64,000 bases of DNA from Rhizobacter sp. Root1238 (GCF_001425825.1 NZ_LMDM01000049.1:124001-188000), one strand, 5' to 3'. Counted from the stretch's first letter, positions 53,945 to 62,199 are shown. Notes: generated by a model not told the origin, from the letters alone. Numbers and translations are program-made.

Positions 53945-55174
53945 ATGCCCGACACCCTGATCAAGGTCGACCTGAAGCAGTCGCCGTACGAGAACGAGCA
54001 GATCCACAACCGCTGGCATCCGGACATCCCGATGGCCTGCTGGGTCAAGCCGGGCGAGGACTTCGTGCTGGAAACCTACGACTGGACCGGCGGTTTCATC
54101 CAGAACAACGACAGCGCCGACGACGTGCGCGACATCGACCTGTCGATCGTGCACTTCCTGTCGGGCCCGGTCGGTGTGCACGGTGCCGAGCCGGGCGACC
54201 TGCTGGTGGTCGACCTGCTGGACATCGGTGCCAAGGCCGACAGCCTGTGGGGTTTCAACGGCTTCTTCTCGAAGAACAACGGCGGCGGCTTCCTGACCGA
54301 CCACTTCCCGTTCGCGCAGAAGTCGATCTGGGACATCCAGGGCATGTTCACCAAGTCGCGCCACGTGCCGGGCGTGAACTACGCCGGGCTGATCCACCCC
54401 GGGCTGATCGGCTGCCTGCCGGACCCGTCGCTGCTGGAGAAGTGGAACGAGCGCGAGGTCGGCCTGATCGCGACCGAGCCCGACCGCGTGCCGCCGCTGG
54501 CGAACCCGCCGTTCGCCGCCACCGCGCACCTCGGCAAGCTGGGCGGCGACGCGAAGACCAAGGCGGCCGCCGAGGGGGCGCGCACCGTGCCACCGCGCGA
54601 GCACGGCGGCAACTGCGACATCAAGGACCTGTCGCGCGGCTCGAAGATCTACTTCCCGGTGTACGTGAAGGGCGCGGGCCTGTCGGTCGGCGACCTGCAC
54701 TTCAGCCAGGGCGACGGCGAGATCACCTTCTGCGGCGCGATCGAGATGGCCGGCTGGGTGCACATGAAGGTCGAGGTGATCAAGGGCGGGATGGCGATGT
54801 ATGGCATCAAGAACCCGATCTTCCGGCCGAGCCCGATCACGCCGCATTACAACGACTACCTGATCTTCGAGGGCATCTCGGTCGACGAGGCCGGCAAGCA
54901 GCACTACCTGGACGTCAACGTCGCGTACCGCCAGGCCTGCCTGAACGCGATCGAGTACCTGACGAAGTTCGGCTACAGCAAGGCCCAGGCGTATTCGATC
55001 CTCGGCACCGCGCCGGTGCAGGGGCACATCAGCGGCGTGGTCGACATCCCCAACTCCTGCGCGACGTTGTGGCTGCCGACGCAGATCTTCGATTTCGACA
55101 TCCGGCCGAACGCCAGCGGTCCGGTGAAGCACATCCAGGGCGGGCCGGAGATGCCGCTGTCGCCGGACCTCTGA
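53945..55174 (+). CDS. fmdA: formamidase (acetamidase/formamidase family)
   Basis: The 409-residue enzyme hydrolyses formamide to formate and ammonia. It matches the Methylophilus-type FmdA in length and sequence: PDTLIKVDLKQSPYENEQIHNRWHPDIPMACWVKPGEDFVLETYDWTGG at the start, then VNYAGLIHPGLIGCLPDPSLL and REHGGNCDIKDLSRGSKIYFPVYVKGAGLSVGDLHFSQGDGEITFCGAIEM. The family binds zinc. It lies 23 bp after urtE, so transport and hydrolysis are encoded together. Related acetamidases act on longer amides, so some breadth is possible. Confidence 0.95.
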   Translation: MPDTLIKVDLKQSPYENEQIHNRWHPDIPMACWVKPGEDFVLETYDWTGGFIQNNDSADDVRDIDLSIVHFLSGPVGVHGAEPGDLLVVDLLDIGAKADSLWGFNGFFSKNNGGGFLTDHFPFAQKSIWDIQGMFTKSRHVPGVNYAGLIHPGLIGCLPDPSLLEKWNEREVGLIATEPDRVPPLANPPFAATAHLGKLGGDAKTKAAAEGARTVPPREHGGNCDIKDLSRGSKIYFPVYVKGAGLSVGDLHFSQGDGEITFCGAIEMAGWVHMKVEVIKGGMAMYGIKNPIFRPSPITPHYNDYLIFEGISVDEAGKQHYLDVNVAYRQACLNAIEYLTKFGYSKAQAYSILGTAPVQGHISGVVDIPNSCATLWLPTQIFDFDIRPNASGPVKHIQGGPEMPLSPDL

Positions 55175-55190
55175 AGCCGGAGCGACGACG

Positions 55191-55517
55191 ATGCCGACCT
55201 ACGACTACCAGTGCCCGCAGTGCGGGCCGTTCGATGCGTTGCGGCGCATGGCCGAGCGCGACGTGCCGGCCGATTGCCCGCGTTGCGAGATGCCGTCGGC
55301 ACGCGCCTGGCTGGCCGCGCCCCGGCTCGCCGACATGCCGGCCGAGCGGCGCCTGGCGCTCGCGACCAACGAGCGGGCGCAGCACGAGCCGAAGGAATCG
55401 GCGCGCTACCGGCATCCGGCCGGGTGCGGGTGCTGTGCCGGGCCGAAGCGCAGCGGCGACGCGGCGAAGGCGCCGCGCTCATTTGCCGGCAAGCGGCCTT
55501 GGATGATCAGTCATTGA
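55191..55517 (+). CDS. fmdB: FmdB-family zinc-ribbon protein
   Basis: The 108-residue protein has the FmdB zinc ribbon at the N-terminus (MPTYDYQCPQCGPFDALRRMAERDVPADCPRCEM) with CxxC/CxxC ligands. A C-terminal stretch includes a further GCGCCAG cysteine cluster. In Methylophilus this gene accompanies fmdA and was proposed as a regulator. It starts 16 bp after fmdA and closes the operon. Confidence 0.88.
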   Translation: MPTYDYQCPQCGPFDALRRMAERDVPADCPRCEMPSARAWLAAPRLADMPAERRLALATNERAQHEPKESARYRHPAGCGCCAGPKRSGDAAKAPRSFAGKRPWMISH

Positions 55518-55571
55518 AGGGCTTCGACAGGCTCAGCCCGACCCTTCGACGGGCTCAGGGCGAGCGGGTTC
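55518..55571. repeat. CTTCGAC-type interspersed repeat
   Basis: CTTCGACAGGCTCAG (55522-55536) and CTTCGACGGGCTCAG (55544-55558) are direct repeats with one difference and a 22-bp period, followed by GGCGAGCGGG. This is the well-known CTTCGACAAGCTCAGGGCGAACGG family spread through many proteobacterial genomes. Confidence 0.75.
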
Positions 55572-55584
55572 AGCTTTGAGCCCG

Positions 55585-55791
55585 TCACATCTGCTTGGCC
55601 AGCTCCCGGCTGCGGCAGATCTCGTTGTTGTCGACGGTGACCCACTCGCCGCCTTTCTGCAGGCAGACCGTCCGCGCGGTCTGGTGGCGTTCGCGGATGC
55701 GGTCGGGGGCGGTGGCAACCCGGAACACCGCGCCGGCGACGGCAACGATGCTGATCAGCGCGAAAGCGGTGCGTGCGAAACGGGTGCCCAT
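55585..55791 (-). CDS. small membrane-anchored or exported protein, unknown
   Basis: The 68-residue protein has an N-terminal hydrophobic helix (TAFALISIVAVAGAVF) and then a short polar domain with two cysteines (TARTVCLQKGGEWVTVDNNEICRSRELAKQM) that could form a disulfide in the periplasm. The start has GGAGAG upstream. No family recognised. Confidence 0.65.
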   Translation of the reverse strand: MGTRFARTAFALISIVAVAGAVFRVATAPDRIRERHQTARTVCLQKGGEWVTVDNNEICRSRELAKQM

Positions 55792-55882
55792 GGCGCTCTC
55801 CGGTGGAGTGGCAATTGTGGGGCATCGACCGCGGTTTTGCTGGCCCGCTAGCATCCCCACTTTTGCGCATGCGAGACACCCG

Positions 55883-56269
55883 ATGAAGCCTTCCCAGGCA
55901 GCCGCCATGTCAGATCGGTCGCGCGACGTCGCCGAACACTGGTCCGAGGACGCCGGCGACCACGACGCCGCCCAGCTCGACATCCCGCCGCACGCGACGC
56001 GCGAGCGCCGCTTCGAGATCTTCTGCAGCTTCGAGGTGGCCAACCCGCTGGGCGGCGACGACGCGGCCCACGCGCTGCGCGTGCTGGTCGACGGGGCCCA
56101 GGCCTGGACGCGCCGCGTCGCGACGCACGCCGGCAGCGATTCGCTGGACGTGCGGCTGCGCAGGGTCGTGCCGGTCGGCGAGCCGCTGCGGGTGACGGCC
56201 CGCACCGAGGTGCAGGGCGTGCGGCGGGTCCGCCTGAAGATCACCGCCGACGAGGAACTCGACGGCTGA
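55883..56269 (+). CDS. hypothetical protein, acidic/basic mixed, no family recognised
   Basis: The 128-residue soluble protein has no signal or membrane segment. RRFEIFCSFEVANPLGGDDAAHALRVLVDGAQAWTRRV and VRLRRVVPVGEPLRVTARTEVQGVRRVRLKITADEEL look like beta strands. An ATG at 55907 is an alternative start. Codon use is normal for the window, which supports it being a gene. It is divergent from the small exported protein. Confidence 0.6.
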   Translation: MKPSQAAAMSDRSRDVAEHWSEDAGDHDAAQLDIPPHATRERRFEIFCSFEVANPLGGDDAAHALRVLVDGAQAWTRRVATHAGSDSLDVRLRRVVPVGEPLRVTARTEVQGVRRVRLKITADEELDG

Positions 56270-56288
56270 TCGCGGCGCGGGCCGCGGT

Positions 56289-56444
56289 TCAGTGCAGGCG
56301 GAACGACGACATGCCGAACAGCCCGACCAGGCCGATCACGATCAGGTAGATCGCGACGATGAAGTTCAGCAGCTTCGGCATGACCAGCACCAGGATGCCG
56401 GCGATCAGCGAAATCAGGGGGGTGAGGCTCAGGTGGATGTTCAA
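56289..56444 (-). CDS. DUF3096 small membrane protein (TTG start)
   Basis: The 51-residue protein reads NIHLSLTPLISLIAGILVLVMPKLLNFIVAIYLIVIGLVGLFG, two membrane helices that match DUF3096 closely. Family members usually begin MNIHLSL, which fixes the start at the TTG (56444). The function is unknown. The gene is easily missed because of its size and start codon. Confidence 0.8.
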   Translation of the reverse strand: MNIHLSLTPLISLIAGILVLVMPKLLNFIVAIYLIVIGLVGLFGMSSFRLH

Positions 56445-56562
56445 GGTGGGGGTTCCGGTGGGTGGGGACGGGGTGGATGACGGCGGGACCTCGGGCAGGT
56501 CCCTAGAATGTCGGCCCGCGCATCGAAGACGATGGCGCACCCGATTCTCCCTGGAGCCTGCT

Positions 56563-56868
56563 GTGGACCTGAAACTGCCGATTGTCATCTTCGACGAGCT
56601 CACCGAGTCCGTCATCCGTTCCACCGGCATGCTCGACCTGGCCAGCGGCGAGATCCGCAACGTGCAGTACGAGGACTACGACGTGAAGGCCGAGGGCATG
56701 CCGATCGAGGACGAAACCTACGAGTTCACCTCCGGGCTGCTGACCAACGGCAAGCGGGACGTCGAATTCCGCATCGAGGTGGACATCATGTCGGGCGCGT
56801 ACTCGGTGACGCCGAGCGAATTGCTCGAGTTGAAGGGCCGCGCCGCCAAGCTGTTCTCCACCAAATGA
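56563..56868 (+). CDS. hypothetical small soluble protein
   Basis: The 101-residue protein starts at a GTG with CTGGAG upstream. It is acidic and predicted beta-rich (LPIVIFDELTESVIRSTGMLDLASGEIRNVQYEDYDVKAEGMPIEDETYEFTSGLL, then KRDVEFRIEVDIMSGAYSVTPSELLELKGRAAKLF). No known domain was recognised. Its codon use agrees with expressed neighbours. It stands 69 bp upstream of the phosphofructokinase gene and may share its transcript. Confidence 0.65.
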   Translation: MDLKLPIVIFDELTESVIRSTGMLDLASGEIRNVQYEDYDVKAEGMPIEDETYEFTSGLLTNGKRDVEFRIEVDIMSGAYSVTPSELLELKGRAAKLFSTK

Positions 56869-56937
56869 TCCCGGGATAGCCGGCCGCCGCTGCAGCCGCT
56901 ACCCTTGGCGTCTTCCAGAACCGCCGCGGAGCAGCCC

Positions 56938-58161
56938 ATGCCGACGACGCCCGACGCCAGGATCCTGATCGCCCAGGGCGGTGGCCCGACCGCCGTGATC
57001 AACCAGTCGCTGGTCGGCGCGGTGCTCGCGGCGCAGCGCTTCCCCGAGGTGAGGGCCGTCTACGGCGCCCGCCACGGCGTGCGCGGCATCGTCGACGAGG
57101 ACTTCGTCGACCTCGCGCGCGAAACCCCGCAGCAGCTCGAGGCTGTGGCCGCGACGCCCGCGTCGGCGCTCGGCAGCACCCGCGACAAGCCCGACCTGGC
57201 CTACTGCCGCGCGATCCTGAAGGTGCTGCAGGCGCACGGCATCAGCCATTTCCTGTACATCGGCGGCAACGATTCGTCGGACACCGTGCGCATCGTCAGC
57301 GACGAGGCCCGCCAGGCCGGCCACCCGCTGCGCTGCATCCACGTGCCGAAGACCATCGACAACGACCTGGTGGGCAACGACCACACGCCGGGGTATGCCT
57401 CAGCGGCGCGCTTCGTCGCGCAGGCCTTTGCCGGCGCCAACCTCGACAACGCCGCGTTGCCGGGCGTCTACCTCGGCGTCGTGATGGGCCGGCATGCCGG
57501 TTTCCTGACGGCGGCGGCCGCGCTCGGCGCGCGCTACCCGGACGACGGCCCGCACCTGATCTACCTGCCCGAGCGCGTGTTCGAACGCGAGCGCTTCCTG
57601 GCCGACGTGCGCGCGACGCACCAGCGCCTCGGGCGCTGCGTGATCGCGGTTTCCGAAGGCATCCACGACGCGTCGGGCGAGCCGATTGCGGCGCAACTCG
57701 CCAGCGGCGGGCCGGAGCGCGATGCGCACGGCAACGTGCAGCTGTCGGGCACCGGCGCGCTGGCCGACCTGCTGTGCGACCTGATCAAGGACCAGCTGAA
57801 GATCAAGCGCGTGCGCGGCGACACCTTCGGCTACCTGCAGCGCTCGTTCCTCGGCTGCGTGTCGGACGTCGACCAGCGCGAGGCGCGCGAGGTCGGCGAG
57901 ACCGCGCTGCAGTTCGCGCTGCGCGGCGACCGCGACGGTTCGGTCGCGATCCAGCGCTGTGGCGACTATGCGGTGCGCTACGAGCTGCTGCCGCTGGAAG
58001 CGGTGGCCGGCAAGACGCGGGTGATGGAAGACGTGTTCATCGCCGAGGGCGGCCATGCCGTCACCGACGCGTTCCGCAGCTACCTGCGGCCGCTGCTCGG
58101 CAGCGACATGCCGCAGGCGCACCGGCTGCGCGGCCACCCGGTTGCGAAATTGCTCGGCTGA
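56938..58161 (+). CDS. pfp: diphosphate-dependent 6-phosphofructokinase
   Basis: The 407-residue protein is a PfkA-superfamily enzyme that phosphorylates fructose 6-phosphate. The N-terminal AQGGGPTAVINQSLVGAV, the nucleotide-discriminating YIGGNDSSDT (GGND-S instead of the ATP-type GGDGS), the catalytic PKTIDNDL and the substrate loop VMGRHAGFLT are visible. The Asp after GGN is the mark of the pyrophosphate-using group, so the reaction is probably reversible with PPi. The length fits the long PPi type. Confidence 0.85.
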   Translation: MPTTPDARILIAQGGGPTAVINQSLVGAVLAAQRFPEVRAVYGARHGVRGIVDEDFVDLARETPQQLEAVAATPASALGSTRDKPDLAYCRAILKVLQAHGISHFLYIGGNDSSDTVRIVSDEARQAGHPLRCIHVPKTIDNDLVGNDHTPGYASAARFVAQAFAGANLDNAALPGVYLGVVMGRHAGFLTAAAALGARYPDDGPHLIYLPERVFERERFLADVRATHQRLGRCVIAVSEGIHDASGEPIAAQLASGGPERDAHGNVQLSGTGALADLLCDLIKDQLKIKRVRGDTFGYLQRSFLGCVSDVDQREAREVGETALQFALRGDRDGSVAIQRCGDYAVRYELLPLEAVAGKTRVMEDVFIAEGGHAVTDAFRSYLRPLLGSDMPQAHRLRGHPVAKLLG

Positions 58162-58281
58162 CACAGGTGCACTGACGCGAAGGTCGGGCAATTCCTACCG
58201 CAGCGCCCGGTCCCGGCTGATGGGCCGTGGCGTCGCAACCGGGTCTGATGGGATCACTCCATTCAACGGAAAGGGATCACC

Positions 58282-58698
58282 ATGACCCACAAGATGCTTT
58301 TGCTCTCCGCACTGCTGGCCGGCGCCTTCGGTTCGCAGACCGTGCTCGCCCAGACCACCACCGACGACCCGTCCGCGCCGAAGACGCGCGAGCAGGTCAA
58401 GGCCGAAACCCGCGACGCCGCGGCGACCGGCAAGAAGGTGCCGATCGGCGAGCAGCACAACAACAAGCGCAAGCCGGTCACGTCGGAAACGACGCGCGAG
58501 CAGGTCAAGGCGGACACCAAGGCCGCGAAGGCGATGGGCGAGATGAAGACGTCGGAAGGCGACCTGAACAAGATGCCGCCGCCGGCCGCCGGATCGCCGC
58601 CGCCGGCCGACCGGGCCGATGTGAAGGCCGAAACGAAGCGCGCGATGAAGAATGGCCAGATCGAGCGCAGCGAAGAGTCCGGCAAGCCGAAGAACTGA
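58282..58698 (+). CDS. exported protein with DUF4148-like TREQVK repeats
   Basis: The 138-residue protein has a signal peptide (residues 1-23, ending TVLAQ). Three repeat units follow: KTREQVKAETRDAAATGK, TTREQVKADTKAAKAMGE and the degenerate ADVKAETKRAMKNGQI. The pattern parallels the DUF4148 protein at 9859-10293, but with Lys-rich units. The gene is monocistronic; AAAGG precedes the ATG. Function unknown. Confidence 0.7.
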   Translation: MTHKMLLLSALLAGAFGSQTVLAQTTTDDPSAPKTREQVKAETRDAAATGKKVPIGEQHNNKRKPVTSETTREQVKADTKAAKAMGEMKTSEGDLNKMPPPAAGSPPPADRADVKAETKRAMKNGQIERSEESGKPKN

Positions 58699-58736
58699 GC
58701 TCGCGCAGCGGGTTCGCGTGACCCGGCCGGCGGCGC

Positions 58737-59219
58737 TCAGGGCGTCGCCGGCTTCCTTGTTTTCTCGGCAACCTCTTTCGGCGCCGGTGCGCTCCAGGTC
58801 GCCCGCACCACCTCGCCCTGCAGCAGGCTGAGGGTGCGGTTCTCGACGCGGTAGCCGTCGACCTCGCCGAGCATCTTCAGCACCGCCTGCTCCTGCGTCA
58901 TCGCCGGTTCGGCGCAAGCCATGCGCGTGGTGCCGAGCGGCAACAGCGTCAGCAGCGTGCCGCGCTGCACGAAGCGGCCCATCAGCCGGTTGCAGCCGGT
59001 GTGGCCGCTCAGGCGCCTGGACGCGGCGTCGAGCTTCAACTGCACCGGCGTGCCGCCCGCGACCTGCGCCTGGGCCGCGCCGCCGAGGGTCTGCAGCGTC
59101 CAGGGCGTGCCGACGAGCGTGGCATTCAGGTCGGACAGCTTGTCGTCCGCAGCGGCGACGTTGACGAAGCTGCACAGCACGGTGCCGCACAGTGCGCGGC
59201 GAAACGGGAAGGAGGTCAT
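58737..59219 (-). CDS. exported META-domain protein (HslJ-like)
   Basis: The 160-residue protein has a signal peptide (residues 1-25) and a META domain: LVGTPWTLQTLGGAA, LKLDAASRRLSGHTGCNRLMGRFVQRGTLLTLLPLGTTRMACAEPAMTQEQAVLKML and YRVENRTLSLLQGEVVRATW. HslJ-type proteins are linked to heat-shock and novobiocin resistance in E. coli but have no settled mechanism. The conserved GCN and MAC motifs are intact. It converges with the repeat protein gene. Confidence 0.85.
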   Translation of the reverse strand: MTSFPFRRALCGTVLCSFVNVAAADDKLSDLNATLVGTPWTLQTLGGAAQAQVAGGTPVQLKLDAASRRLSGHTGCNRLMGRFVQRGTLLTLLPLGTTRMACAEPAMTQEQAVLKMLGEVDGYRVENRTLSLLQGEVVRATWSAPAPKEVAEKTRKPATP

Positions 59220-59364
59220 CGCGCGAGCATACGGAGCGGTGCCGATGCTGTCCATCGCCGTCACCCCCCGCGGGTCGCCCGAACAGCAAGGCTTCGGTCT
59301 CGTTGTTCCGTCATTCGCCGCGCCGGGCCAGCGACTACCATCGCGCGACCACGAGGAGGCTCCG

Positions 59365-60993
59365 ATGCAAGACTGGCTGCTCCGGCTGAACCGGTATTTC
59401 CCGATCCGCTACAGCGCCTGGCTGGTGTGTGCGGTCGGCCTGCTGCTCAGCGCGTTCACGCTGGTGGCCTTTCATGTCGGGCTGACCTTCGTGCTGCTGT
59501 TCGCGTTGCTGCTCGCGGTGGGCGCGCGCGACGTGATGCAGACCCGGCATTCGGTGCTGCGCAACTACCCGGTGATCGGGCACCTGCGCTTCCTGCTGGA
59601 GTTCATCCGCCCCGAGATGCGCCAGTACTTCATCGAGGGCGACAACGAGGCGGCGCCGTTCTCGCGCCAGCAGCGCTCGCTGGTCTACCAGCGCGCGAAG
59701 AACGACCCCGACAAGCGACCCTTCGGCACGCAGATGGACGTCGGCGCACTCGGCTACGAATGGATCAACCATTCGCTGGTGCCGACCGAGCTGCCGACGC
59801 ACGACTTCCGCGTGATGATCGGTGCCGGCCGTGCGCAGCCCTATTCGGCCAGTGTCTTCAACATCTCGGCGATGAGCTTCGGCGCGCTGTCGGCCAATGC
59901 CATCCTGGCGCTGAACGCCGGCGCGAAGCGCGGCGGCTTCGCGCACGACACCGGCGAAGGCAGCATCAGCCGGCACCACCGCGAGAACGGTGGCGACCTC
60001 ATCTGGGAGATCGGCTCCGGCTACTTCGGCTGCCGCAACGACGACGGCAGCTTCAACGAACAGCGCTTCGCCGACAACGCGACCCAGCCGCAGGTGCGGA
60101 TGATCGAACTGAAGCTGAGCCAGGGGGCGAAGCCCGGCCATGGCGGCGTGCTGCCGGGACCGAAGGTCACGCCCGAGATCGCCGAGGCGCGCGGTGTCGC
60201 GGCCTGGGTCGACTGCATCTCGCCGGCCCGCCACAGCGCGTTCGACACACCGGTCGAGATGATGCATTTCATCGAGCGGCTGCGCACGCTGTCGGGCGGC
60301 AAGCCGACCGGCTTCAAGCTGTGCATCGGCCACCCGTGGGAGTGGTTCGCTATCGCGAAGGCGATGCTTGCCACCGGCATCGCGCCCGACTTCATCGTCG
60401 TCGACGGGGCCGAGGGTGGCACCGGCGCCGCGCCGCTGGAGTTCACCGACCACGTCGGCGCGCCGCTGCAGGAGGGCCTGCTGCTGGTGCACAACACGCT
60501 GGTCGGGCTGAACCTGCGCGACCAGGTCAAGCTCGGCTGCGCCGGCAAGGTGGTCAGCGCGTTCGACATCGCGCGGATGATGGCGCTCGGTGCCGACTGG
60601 TGCAACGCGGCGCGCGGCTTCATGTTCGCGCTCGGCTGCATCCAGGCGCAGGCCTGCCACACCGGCAACTGCCCGACCGGCGTCAGCACGCAGGACCCGC
60701 AGCGCCAGCGTGCGCTGGTGGTGCCGACCAAGTCGGAACGCGTCTTCCACTATCACCAGAACACGCTGCGCGCGCTGAAAGAGCTGGTGCAGGCGGCCGG
60801 GCTGGCGCACCCGGGCGGCATCACCGCATCGCACATCGTGCGGCGCTCCGCCGACCACGAGGTGAAGCTGCTCGCGAACCTGCTGCCGTTCCTGAAGCCG
60901 GGTTCGCTGCTCGACGGCAGCGAGCCGGCGCACAACGTCTTCCGGCTGTACTGGCCGGCGGCGCAGGCCCACAGTTTTGCGATGACCCCTTAG
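59365..60993 (+). CDS. membrane-anchored FMN-binding glutamate-synthase-like protein
   Basis: The 542-residue protein has two N-terminal membrane helices (AWLVCAVGLLLSAFTLVAF and VGLTFVLLFALLLAV) and then the FMN/iron-sulfur central domain of glutamate synthase, without the amidotransferase or the GXGXG parts. The FMN barrel includes NISAMSFGALSANAILALNAGAKRGGFAHDTGEGSIS and VVDGAEGGTGAAPLEF. The cluster ligands are in CIQAQACHTGNCPTGVSTQDP (3Fe-4S type). GAGGAG precedes the ATG. The family is widely present but its substrate is unknown. Confidence 0.9.
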   Translation: MQDWLLRLNRYFPIRYSAWLVCAVGLLLSAFTLVAFHVGLTFVLLFALLLAVGARDVMQTRHSVLRNYPVIGHLRFLLEFIRPEMRQYFIEGDNEAAPFSRQQRSLVYQRAKNDPDKRPFGTQMDVGALGYEWINHSLVPTELPTHDFRVMIGAGRAQPYSASVFNISAMSFGALSANAILALNAGAKRGGFAHDTGEGSISRHHRENGGDLIWEIGSGYFGCRNDDGSFNEQRFADNATQPQVRMIELKLSQGAKPGHGGVLPGPKVTPEIAEARGVAAWVDCISPARHSAFDTPVEMMHFIERLRTLSGGKPTGFKLCIGHPWEWFAIAKAMLATGIAPDFIVVDGAEGGTGAAPLEFTDHVGAPLQEGLLLVHNTLVGLNLRDQVKLGCAGKVVSAFDIARMMALGADWCNAARGFMFALGCIQAQACHTGNCPTGVSTQDPQRQRALVVPTKSERVFHYHQNTLRALKELVQAAGLAHPGGITASHIVRRSADHEVKLLANLLPFLKPGSLLDGSEPAHNVFRLYWPAAQAHSFAMTP

Positions 60994-61081
60994 TCAGGGG
61001 GGGTGGTGCCCCGGGGTCGTGGGGATGCACCGGCGGGTGGCGCGCCGAAGAATGAGCGATCTTCGTGCCCGACCGTTTTAC

Positions 61082-61729
61082 ATGCCGTCCCTCGTCTTAC
61101 TGCAGCGCGACCACGAGGCCAGCCCCCACCTGGCCGCCCTGATCGCTGCCACCCCGGGTTTCCAGGTGGTCGGCACGGTTCACACGGTCGAGGAGGCGCG
61201 CCTGCTGATCGCGCGCACCGACCCCGACATCCTGGTGACCGACCTGCGGGTGCAGGACGGCCCGGTCGACGGCCTGCTCGGCGACCTGCGCCAGGGCGGC
61301 CGTGCGACGCGACCGCAGGTGCTGGTGACGCTGATGTCGCACGACGACACGGTGCTGCTGCAGGCCTTGCGGGCCGGTGCCGACGGCTACTGGGTGCACG
61401 CCAATTCGCACGAAGCGCTGATCAGCAGGCTGCAGGAGGTGGTGCGGGGCGAATCGCCGATGACGCCGACCATTGCCCGCCAGGTGCTGTCGCACTTCGA
61501 GGCGCCGCCGCGGTACCTGTTGGCCGACACGATGACCGAGGCGTTGAACCCGCTGGTGCTGACCGGGATGGAGCGGCAGATCCTGCAGTGGCTGGCGCAG
61601 GGCTACCTGATCGACGAGATCGCGCAGCAGTGGCATGCGAGCGTGCATACCGTCGCTTGCGGGATCCGCAGGGTTTATCAGAAGCTGCAGTTCGATATTC
61701 GGGCTAATGGGCTTTCGCTTACTGCGTGA
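61082..61729 (+). CDS. LuxR-type response regulator with atypical receiver
   Basis: The 215-residue protein has a receiver-like domain (LVLLQRDHEASPHLAALIAATPGFQVVGTVHTVEEARLLIARTDPDILVTDLRVQDG) and a LuxR-like HTH (LTGMERQILQWLAQGYLIDEIAQQWHASVHTVACGIRRVYQKL). The phospho-acceptor Asp is present (LVTDLRV), but the first acidic pocket residue is Arg (QRD) and the switch Lys is replaced (GYWVHANS). It may thus signal without standard phosphorylation. In-frame ATGs at 61025 and 61052 are alternative starts. Its stop codon lies inside the terminal arm of the inverted-repeat element. No kinase gene is adjacent. Confidence 0.72.
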   Translation: MPSLVLLQRDHEASPHLAALIAATPGFQVVGTVHTVEEARLLIARTDPDILVTDLRVQDGPVDGLLGDLRQGGRATRPQVLVTLMSHDDTVLLQALRAGADGYWVHANSHEALISRLQEVVRGESPMTPTIARQVLSHFEAPPRYLLADTMTEALNPLVLTGMERQILQWLAQGYLIDEIAQQWHASVHTVACGIRRVYQKLQFDIRANGLSLTA

Positions 61730-62199
61730 GGCTGCTGCCGGGTCTCGCCCCGGACGCTGAGCTGTGCCACCGGCAGGTTTCGCCCTGCCGGGCGAGTCAC
61801 TTTCATTTGCTGGCTCAAATGAAAGTAACCAAAGCAAAGGGCCTCAACACACACCATACGGTTCGTTCAGTCTCGCTGCGGACAACACTGCCACTCGGCT
61901 GCACATCCCCGTTCGTCGGGATTGTTGTTCTCCCCCTGCCACTCGACTCGCGCTCGTCGCTTCGTCTCGCCCCCGCGACCGCCGCGTCATCCTGGCGAAG
62001 CGCAGCGAGCCGGGTGGAGAAGAACGGTCAACAATCCCGGCGAAGGTGGAGCCCTAGCCGAAGTGGCAGTGTTGTCCGCAGCGAGTCAGAACGAACCGTA
62101 TGGTGTTCGGGTTCAGCCCTTTGCTTTGGTTACTTTCATTTGGGCTCAAATGAAAGTGACTCGCCCGCCGGGGCGAGACCCGGCGCGGCCTCACGCAGT
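61721..62199. repeat. 479-bp imperfect inverted-repeat element
   Basis: The left arm (61721-61927) and right arm (62029-62199) are inverse copies with terminal ACTGCGTGAGGC / GCCTCACGCAGT. Shared blocks include GGGTCTCGCCCCGG, CGGGCGAGTCACTTTCATTTG, CAAATGAAAGTAACCAAAGC, ACCATACGGTTCGTTC, TCGCTGCGGACAACACTGCC and GGGATTGTTG. The left arm carries about 35-40 bp absent from the right. Each arm has its own perfect sub-hairpin ACTTTCATTTG/CAAATGAAAGT (61799-61826 and 62132-62157). The centre of about 101 bp is asymmetric. No transposase is seen. Short open frames within look non-coding. It fills the interval between the LuxR gene and gst. Confidence 0.85.
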
